Positions 56,378 through 64,000 of a stretch of 64,000 nt of DNA are shown one piece after another. The notes under the pieces were generated by a model that saw nothing but the letters and a program-made list of their open reading frames with translations, had not been told where the DNA came from and did no database searches. Numbering within the stretch: the first letter of the stretch is position 1; the number at the start of each line of letters is the position of its first letter. Both the position numbers and the translations under genes were made by a program. The stretch comes from Casuarina equisetifolia (taxonomy: Eukaryota > Streptophyta > Magnoliopsida > Fagales > Casuarinaceae): positions 7,379,583 through 7,443,582 of the forward strand of contig CM052359.1 in assembly GCA_028551475.1 (NCBI GenBank), in the 5' to 3' direction.

Positions 56378-58786
56378 ATGGCCGCTGTTCGCGCTCTATT
56401 TCTCCTCTTCTTCCTTGTCGCCCTCCCTCTCCTCTCTCTTTCCCTCTCCGAAAGAGAAGCTCTTCTCAAACTCAAGCAATCATTCACCAACGCAGGCGCG
56501 CTAAGTTCCTGGGATCCAGCATCTTCCCCTTGCTCCGCCAAGTGGTTGGGAGTCGTTTGCGTGAGCGGAAACGTCACCGGCCTTCGTCTCACCGGTTTAG
56601 GTCTCTCGGGGGTGATAGACGTCGTGGCTTTACGTGACATTCAAGCGCTTCGAACGATAAGCTTCGTCAACAACTCCTTCTCAGGTCCAATCCCGGACTT
56701 TCACAACCTGGGTGTCTTGAAAGCTCTCTTCTTGACAGGCAACCAGTTTTCTGGAGAAATTCCCAACGATTACTTTTCCAGCCTCAGTTCGTTGAGGAAA
56801 CTCTGGCTCTCTTACAACAGATTCAATGGATCTATACCTCAATCTGTAACGCAGCTATCTCATATCATAGAACTCCACTTCGAGCACAACGAATTAACGG
56901 GACTCATCCCACCTATGAATCAAAGCTCGTTGAAACAACTTGATTTATCGGGCAACAACTTGGAAGGTGAAATTCCTGCGTGCTTGACCATATTCGATCA
57001 GAATACGTTTAAAGGGAATGACGGACTTTGCGGGAAGCCGCTGGACAAGGCTTGCAAAGAGAATGATAACACAACTACGTCTGCTAAACTTAAAAGCCCG
57101 TCCAACGACAAGACCATCCTACTGCTTTTGTTCTTTATCATTGTAGGGTTTCTCCTCGCGTTCTTTGCATGTGGCTCCTGCACGAGGCCAAAGGAGGATG
57201 AGTTCACCATGCTTGGTACGGAAAAAATGCCGGACGACCGTGTGGTCCATGTGCACCTGCCCAGCTCGAACCGCAGCGTGGAAACGAGATACTCTAGCGA
57301 GAAAGGCGATTCCAACAAAGGTTCAAGCAACGGAAAGAACGGAGTGAGTGATCTGGTAATGGTGAATTATGACAAGGGTTCACTTGGGCTGGCGGATTTG
57401 ATGAAGGCGGCTGCAGAGGTGCTAGGGAATGGGAAGTTGGGTTCTGCGTATAAGGCGGTGATGGCGAACGGGTTATCGGTGGTGGTGAAGAGGTTGAGGG
57501 AGATGAATAAGTTGCAGAAAGAAGGGTTTGATGCACATATGATGGCGTTTGGAAGACTGAGACACAAGAACATCTTGACGCCTTTGGCTTACCATTTTCG
57601 AAAGGAGGAGAAGCTGTTGGTATCTGAATACCTTCCTAAAGGCAGCTTGCTGTATGTTTTACACGGTATGACATTGCCATTCATCTTCTTCATTTCCTCC
57701 TCGACTGAATTTTGGATTACATCATATGCTATTTGTCATGTTTTTCCTTAAGATCGACATGTAAAAAGGTTAATATGTCTTTTGCTTTAGAGAAAATATT
57801 TAACATTAGTTTTTAACATGTTCTCTCAATCTGAGTGTAAAAAAAATACTTTTTATAAAAATAGAAGTGTTGTACTTAAATTTAAACTCTAATATTATAT
57901 TAAAAAACTAATTTCTTCCTTAAGAAATTGTTTGGTAGAGGGTGAACATAACAATTTTTTTTACTTTAAAACACATATTATAACAAAACTTAAGTTATAC
58001 TTCGAATGGACCAATGAGAAAAATAGCAAAAAATGAATGGAAAACTTCATGTCCTTTTACTGTTTTATCTTCTCTTTTTCTTTGTTCTTTTCCTTTGACG
58101 AGTGCATGGGAAGACAACAGAGAGGAGATTCAAATGAATAAGCTTTCGCTGCACGAGGCATGATCTCCACCCAATTGTCGTATCCTCTTCCTGTTGATTT
58201 CTGATCCGTGATTTATCCTCCAGGTGATCGTGGAGCTACTCATGCCGAGCTCGACTGGCCTAACCGTCTGAAGATTATCAAAGGAATTGCCCGCGGAATG
58301 GGCTTCCTCCACACCGAGTTTGCTTCTTTCGACCTCCCCCACGGGAATCTCAAGTCCAGCAACGTCATCCTCAGCGACGATTACGAGCCACTTCTCTGCG
58401 ACTACGCCTTCGACCCACTGGTGAGCACCCCTCACGCCGTGCAAGTAATGTTCGCCTACAAATGCCCGGAATACCAACAGCACGATGTAGTCTCCCCCAA
58501 GTCAGACGTTTACTGCCTCGGAATCGTCATTCTCGAAATACTTACCGGGAAATTCCCGTCCCAATATCTCAGCCACGGCAGGGGCGGCACTGACGTTGTG
58601 CAATGGGTTCAAACGGCGATATCCGAGAGGAGAGAGGAAGAGGTGATCGATCCGGGGATCTTCAGCAGCACAAGTTCAGTGGAGCAGATGTTTCAGGTCC
58701 TCCAAATCGGCGCTGCTTGCGCCAACAGCAACCCGGCACAGCGGCTAGCGATGAGGGAAGCGATTAGGAGGATAGAAGGAGTATAG
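56378..58786 (+). CDS. LRR receptor-like (pseudo)kinase, LRR-III / pollen receptor-like kinase type
   Basis: Two exons (56378-57665, 58224-58786) give 616 residues. Order: signal peptide MAAVRALFLLFFLVALPLLS; N-terminal LRR cap with SSWD and CSAKWLGVVC; about five LRRs (for example LKALFLTGNQFSGEIP, LKQLDLSGNNLEGEIP); juxtamembrane Cys pair; transmembrane helix ILLLLFFIIVGFLLAFFAC (about residues 247-265); Ser-rich linker; kinase-like domain from about 350. The glycine loop is GNGKLGSAYKA and the ATP-binding Lys is present (VVVKRL). The catalytic loop reads HGNLKSSN without the HRD Asp, and the DFG is replaced by CDYAF. It therefore looks catalytically inactive, as is usual in PRK-type LRR-III proteins that signal through ROP-GEFs at the pollen tube membrane. 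The pollen role is family inference. The exon junction is LH|GDRG. Confidence 0.9.
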
Positions 58787-59671
58787 ATGTAAGGCATGGC
58801 AACGTAATAGTGCTGCTTTACCGGTTCGAAATCCATGGCGTTGGTAGGTAGAGATAGGTTGGAAGAATGGTTGCACATGGCATTAAAGGAATTCACAATC
58901 TCATGTTGTAAACTTTCCAAGTGGAACCGAATACTCAGAGCTCTAATGGGGGAGCCTGTAGTCATGATTTTGCCTTATGAAGAAGAAGAGAGGAAAATTT
59001 CAACTCGACTCATAAACTTTAGGCCTGATTTTTGCCTTTGCCTTTGCCTTTGTCTTTCGATGCAAAATGGGTTGGCTAGGTTAGCCTATCCTGAGTCCAA
59101 GGGTCTTCTAGACCCTCAAATTCTTACTTTAGCTATGTTGATATAATCTAGGGATTAATTTTTCCTTGAGAAGTTTTGTAAAGTTTTTTATTCTATATTT
59201 ACGAAGAAAGAAACATTTACCTTTGACAAGGGTTTAGCTTTTTTCTTTCTCGCAAATAAGTCAAGGGAGCAAGAGAGGTATGGGGTCTGGTAACTCAAAC
59301 TTGAAACCTTTTAATCCCATACTAAAAAGGTGTTAAACATTTGATATTTCAAACTTTAAAATGGCGATAAAAACATTCTTCGAATTAAACCCTAGGTTTA
59401 CACCCTGTAGATTCTAATTAATTAGTTGAATTAATCCAACTATGCAAATTATAAGTAGTATGTATTATCCAAGTGACTTGTTCGTGATGAAACAATCTGA
59501 ACCGAAAAACTAAGTCAAAACGCTATATCCCTGGCTGTGGGCGAAGTTTGTTCATGGCAGAGCCCTAGGAAACGTGGCGCAACCTCAAGGCGCTACGTGG
59601 AAGCTCAGAATCTGTTTTCTTTTCCTTGCAGGCCAAACCCTTCTCAACCGAAACACGGTCGTCACAACGAG
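58787..59671. other. PRK 3' flank and COQ9 upstream region
   Basis: No gene supported. A short tandem CTTTGC(C) repeat (TTTGCCTTTGCC...) lies at 59032-59055. The AT-rich 59150-59520 precedes the COQ9 leader. Confidence 0.45.
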
Positions 59672-61796
59672 ATGTACCGGACGGCGGCAAAGCGTATGCT
59701 CCTCCTCCGTGCGCCCTCCGGTGTTTCTAGCAATGTCCGTCTGCGGTTCCCTCTTATTCGCTTTTCCACCTCTGTAAATTCTAGTCAACACCCTCAAACC
59801 CCTAACTTCTCTGATCCTACGTTGTCATCGTCCACGGCATCATCTACCTCTTCGGCTGCGTCGTCGACGTCGTCTTCTAATGGGTCAGCGTCATCGACGG
59901 CAGAGGAAGCTCCGCGCCACCGGAGCCGGCGGCCAACGGTGGAGTTTGAAGAAGAGCAAGCTCGTGTGCTTCGGGCCTCACTTCCTCACGTGGTCCGTGC
60001 ACTCATTCGATGAATGTTTATTTAGAGTCCTCTATGTGTATGATAAATTTTCGACAAGAAACTTCATTCCTTTTGTATTGCCGCTGGAACTTCTATGCGA
60101 TTAATTACAGTTTGATGATGATGACGATGATGGAATTACAGGTGAGGTTGGGATGGACTGAGGCATCCATGATTGCGGGGGCAAGGGTGGTTGGTGTTTC
60201 TCCTTCTATCATTGGCTCTTTCCCCAGGAAAGAAGCGGCTCTCGTTGAGGTAAATTTTGTTCTTTTTGGGGGGCTTGGGACTATGATATTCCGTTGGTGT
60301 TTCCATCGCATTCGGATCGCTTAGCCGTTGGGTTATGCTTCAGTATGTTTCAGGTCGAATGATCAGACCGCTGGCTTTGACTTACCCATAATATGACACT
60401 CTGATTTGTAGCTGAATTTGATTTGGGTCGAATTATCAAAAGTTGTCTGCTGTTTTCTGTTTGTTTTGCTATAAACGTGTCATATCCATTGTTGTTGACA
60501 CGACTTGTCATAAACCAAGCATTGTCATTTCTGACAGAAGTTAGAGGGCAGGATTTTGAGTTCGGATGGGTTTTAATGATCCAAAACTCTTGTGTACTCC
60601 TTTTGCACATCTTCTTACGGATGTGTATATTCCTGTCAAAAAACACCAAGGACCATTTGTTTGAAGTCTGATGCTACTGATCAACATTTTTCAGTATCTC
60701 TAGATGCATTCTAGAATTGCTTGTTATCTTGTGTTATATCTTTTTTGCGGTGGAAATTGTGAGCATTTCTCCACTTGCCTTGTGGCAAACCAAAGACTAC
60801 TCTGTTAGACTCCCTCCCCCCAATTTCAGTTTTCATTGTGTTTTTTGTCAGTCTTTATTTTTTCCCCTTTCAGTTTTTCATGGATGAGTGCTTGCAAAGG
60901 CTTATTGACAGAATTGATGCTGGAGAGGACCTAAGAACCATGATACCTAGTGAGCGTGTCTCCAAGTTGGTTAGGTTCCGCCTAGAAATGCAAGCTCCAT
61001 ACATATCAAAATGGCCTCAAGCTCTTAGCATCCAGGTACTCACTGTCCTTGGCTCCTATTCTTCTTGTTAGCACTTTGACTTGCACTGATGTATCTGAAA
61101 CACTGCCATTTTGGTCTGCAGGCACAACCAACGAATGTTCCAACAAGTTTTAAGCAACGGGCGATGCTTGTAGATGAGATCTGGCATGCTGTTGGTGATG
61201 AGACATCTGATATTGATTGGTATGTAAAGCGCACTGTCCTTGGAGGAATATACTCGACAACAGAGATATACATGCTGACTGATAGTTCCCCAGGTGCACA
61301 CTCAGATTCAAAATCTTCTTGTTTTCTTCGTCTTAAGCATTCTGCAGTGTGCCTCGTCTCGACGGTCCATAATTGTGAATGTGGACCATCCATCTCATTG
61401 TAGCCTAATATGTTCTCTCCCTTTTTCTTGAGCTGCTCTTTGGCTTAAAGACCTGAATGCTCACTCTGAGCAACGGGTTTTGAAGTACTATGATAATGAA
61501 TTGAATGTCTTCTTACAGATTTTTGTGATACGTGGTCTTTCTTGGATAATCGTGTGAAAGATGCTTTTGATCTGAAGAAGACCATCCAAGAGGTTGTTTC
61601 TCTCGGCGCCTTTCTGTTTTGGGTTCTTCCTAGATTTGTTAATTCTAGTCATTAGGGAACTTGAGGTTGGAAATGTATAAACACCCTTTATTGTGGTGAA
61701 CTTTTGCAGGCAACCTATTTGGCTGAAGCTGTTGGTGCTGGAATGGGGAGCTCTTTGCAAGGATTTGTGAAGAGAGTTTTGAAGGATGGTCGTTAA
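59672..61796 (+). CDS. COQ9: Ubiquinone biosynthesis protein COQ9, mitochondrial
   Basis: Six exons (59672-59992, 60142-60249, 60874-61035, 61122-61293, 61519-61592, 61710-61796) give 307 residues, close to the usual plant length. COQ9 is a lipid-binding protein of the mitochondrial CoQ synthome that assists COQ7 hydroxylation. The N-terminus (MYRTAAKRMLLLRAPSG, Arg-rich without acids) is a mitochondrial presequence, followed by a long Ser/Thr-rich linker (about 50-85). The conserved TetR-like fold contains LGWTEASMIAGAR, GVSPSIIGSFPRKEAALVE, FFMDECLQRL, WPQALSIQ, VDEIWHAVGDETSDIDWYVKR, split here as family landmarks, and C-terminal KTIQEATYLAEAVGAG. The exon 1 donor was placed at CACGTG|GTCCGT to give LPHVVRLGW. 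A donor three bases earlier would drop one Val, so that residue is uncertain. Confidence 0.93.
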
Positions 61797-62852
61797 TTTA
61801 AGGGATGGTTTAAATGAAAGTCCATTGAAAGCATAGGGCCCTGGGTCTCCTAGGTAAATTGTCAGGATTGGAAGTATTCTTTTATAACTTAAGATTGCCT
61901 CTGACCGAAGACCGTCGCTCGGAAGGGATGCTGTGTTGGTGGTCGCACAATTTTATCTTTGATGTTATATTTCTCCAAATTCTGTCTACTGCCATGATGC
62001 CATTCAAGGCTGGAACTTGAATAATCTTCAACTCTCTTCTTATATATTTATCACGGTTAGATACGGTTTTCATGTGGATTTCTCCACCGTCTTGTAAATA
62101 CACCCTCTACGGCAGCAGGGCCGCTAGGAATGAAATCGTTTAAAACATCCTTCCATGTATCCATGGAAATAACTGGAAAAGCTTGAAAGACCTACCGGCC
62201 GAATTAGGAAGTTTATTTATTTATTTTTAAACTAATTTGTAAGGACTGTATATATTTTAGTTCTAAAAAAGATTTTTAAGCAGAAGTAAGGTGATATAGG
62301 GTAATTCATGAAAGAACTTTCAAAGGAAGCTTAAGGTCCAGACACAAGGACCATATTTTTAGCTTCAATTCCTGTAATCAAGAGATACCAGGCTTCAATT
62401 GAGATTAAGTGTTGTTTGGGAACTTTTAGTCGTAGAGTTAAGAGGGTTTAGACTTCCTCTGCGACGTTGCTTTGCCGATTTCTAAACAGAATTCGGATCT
62501 AAGACTTACCAATGCCTATCTTTAACCAGCCATGATATAACGCAACATGCCACTGTCCGCTTGATGCTTATCAAAACAGAGAAGACATTTTCATCGGCTC
62601 TGGAGAAACGGGATATGCCTAAAAATGGAAGCAATCCAGAAAAACGGATTGGTACGTGTAATATCTCGAATGCCTTTTGATAAGGCTTTTGAAATGTTCG
62701 ATGGCATCCGCTTAGGCAGCCGAAAGAGAGTCATTCTAAAACCTGTGGAAGCAAAAGTTCGACATTATTCTCCTCTTTTTTCTGGATCCTTGTTTATCCC
62801 AATCCTCTCATTGATCTACCCTCGCAATTTTCTTGAAGGTTTGCAGGGCACA
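61797..62852. other. COQ9 3' flank and leader region of actin-like locus
   Basis: No separate gene. TTTGCAG at 62841-62846 fits the acceptor of a 5' leader intron just before the actin-like ATG, a standard feature of plant actin genes. The matching donor was not identified. Confidence 0.45.
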
Positions 62853-64000
62853 ATGGATTTTTATGAGAGCCGTCCAATCGTTTGTGACAATGGAACAGGT
62901 TCTGTCAAGGTGAGTTGATCAATCATCTTGTTTCTTTTTCTGCAACCAAACATTTTGTCCTAACCACTCGTGGATTCCTGCTGTGCAGGCTGGGTTTGCC
63001 GGTGATGATGCTCCGTGTGTACTTTTTCCGACCACAGTAGGCCGGCCACGAGGCAGGAATGCCATGATTGGCATTGAACAGAAGGCTATCTACTTTGGAG
63101 ATGAAGCCCAAGCAAGGCGTGGGATCCTCAGTTTAAGCCATCCCGTTAAGCATGGAATAATAAGAGATTGGGAAGCTATGGAGAAAATCTGGGAGCATAC
63201 ATTTGACGAGGAGCTCAGGGTCAACAAAGAAGAATACCCTGTACTATTAACAGAAGCCCCGCTGAATCCCAAATATAATAGAGAGAGGATGGTGGAAGTC
63301 ATGTTTGAATATTTCGATATCCCGGCGACGTTTGTGGCCATGCAAGCTGTTCTTTCCCTCTATGCCAGTGGCCGGACCACAGGTAAAACTTGAAACAGCG
63401 AATTTATACCCTTTAGTTTCCATGGCAATCACAAGGAACCTTTTCTGTCAGGAATTGTGATGGATTCTGGAGAAGGAGTCACACATGTGGTCCCAATCTA
63501 TGAGGGCTATGCACTTCCACATGCCGTCCAACGGCTGGATTTAGCAGGCAAAGACATCACAGACTACCTCGCTAGGGTCTAATAGAAGAAGGATACATAT
63601 TCAAAACATCAGCGGAAAGAGAAATTGTGAGGGACATAAAGGAGAGACTTTCTTATGTTGCAATGGATTTCGAGAAAGAACTTGGCATCTCATCCGACCA
63701 GGACAAGCTATATGAATTGCCTGATGGGCAAGTCATAAGGATTGGAGCTGCGCGGTTCATGTGCCCTGAAGTCCTGTTTGATCCAACACCACTGGGAATG
63801 GAGTCCGGCGGAGTCCATGAGATTATGCTGAGGTCAATCAGAAGGTGTGATATGGACCTCAGGAGAGAGATGTTTTGTAACATCCTGCTTAGTGGAGGCA
63901 CCACCTTGATACCAGGCCTCGCTGATAGGTTGGCCAAAGAGCTCAGTTCACTGGCACCTCGAGGGTGAGGGTGAAAGTGGCTGCACCACCAGAAAGAAGA
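62853..64000 (+). pseudogene. Divergent actin-like gene with two frameshifts, cut by window end
   Basis: Exon 1 is 62853-62909 (MDFYESRPIVCDNGTGSVK), exon 2 is 62989-63382 (from [18 protein letters not shown] to YASGRTTG), and exon 3 starts at 63452 ([19 protein letters not shown]) and runs off the window. Both introns sit at the positions conserved in plant actins, so this is not a retrocopy. ATP-site motifs DNGTG and DSGEGV (Gly-Asp changed to Gly-Glu) are readable. In exon 3 the frame breaks after DYLARV (stop TAA at 63580-63582) and resumes one base earlier as [17 protein letters not shown]. It breaks again at about 63962 before [11 protein letters not shown]. Each break equals a one-base deletion. 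Many surface residues differ from conventional actins. It is a decaying or highly divergent actin; sequencing error at one site is possible but less likely at two. Confidence 0.82.

Noticed and set aside
58818..58832. GGTTCGAAATCC as the B box of a tRNA gene
   Set aside because: No A box or cloverleaf arms at the required spacing.
63957..63975. GTGAGG after CCTCGAGG as a real splice donor in the actin-like gene
   Set aside because: Actin homology continues without a gap directly after it in another frame ([11 protein letters not shown]), and plant actin introns are not placed here. A frameshift explains it better.
1..64000. CRISPR arrays, bacterial operons or a prophage-like novel system
   Set aside because: Introns, plant gene families and LTR elements show a plant nuclear genome. 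No regular spaced repeats were found; the only short tandem array (45279-45400) has no unique spacers.

Overview
This is nuclear DNA from a flowering plant, most likely a woody or early-branching eudicot. Genes carry GT-AG introns, intergenic DNA is AT-rich, and LTR retrotransposons fill much of the space. The gene set is plant-specific: a DREB A-5 ERF, an FLZ-domain protein, a JAZ repressor, a photosystem I antenna protein and a pollen-type LRR receptor kinase. I cannot name the species.

Layout. At 1757-2353 (+) is an intronless AP2/ERF gene of the ERF017/ORA47 type. A previously unlabelled AP2-domain relic lies 1.0 kb downstream (3365-3553). Two old, minus-strand LTR elements follow: a Ty1/copia element (5164-10091) and a chromodomain Ty3/gypsy element (11347-16958). 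The FLZ gene (21585-22434, +) comes next, then a complete 12-exon UBP1/TIA-1-like RNA-binding protein gene (23570-27769, -). A younger copia element with a perfect target-site duplication occupies 28817-36214. The second half is gene-dense: JAZ1-type repressor (37945-40282, -), GH28 polygalacturonase-like protein (44254-51296, -), a LINE relic (about 52980-54040), LHCA6-like antenna protein (54394-55657, +), PRK-type receptor pseudokinase (56378-58786, +), COQ9 (59672-61796, +) and a frameshifted actin-like gene cut by the window edge (62853-64000, +).

How the genes relate. From memory of Arabidopsis, ERF017, an FLZ gene, JAZ1, a polygalacturonase-like gene, LHCA6 and COQ9 lie in this same order on chromosome 1, and ORA47-FLZ-JAZ2 form a duplicate block. 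The window therefore looks like the unduplicated, transposon-expanded version of that block. It keeps a jasmonate activator (ORA47-type ERF) near a jasmonate repressor (JAZ), with G-box and T/G-box motifs upstream of both.

Most notable observations. (1) The UBP1/TIA-1 homologue has an intron with a GC 5' splice site followed eight bases later by an 18-nt U run. That is the configuration TIA-1-class proteins recognise, so self-regulated splicing is plausible. (2) The JAZ gene keeps the Jas intron, and retaining it would stop translation one codon into the intron. (3) The ERF relic, the actin-like pseudogene and the internally deleted copia element are decayed sequences that a simple gene caller would miss or mis-model. 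All exon models were built by hand from splice sites, reading frame and family resemblance. No searches were run.
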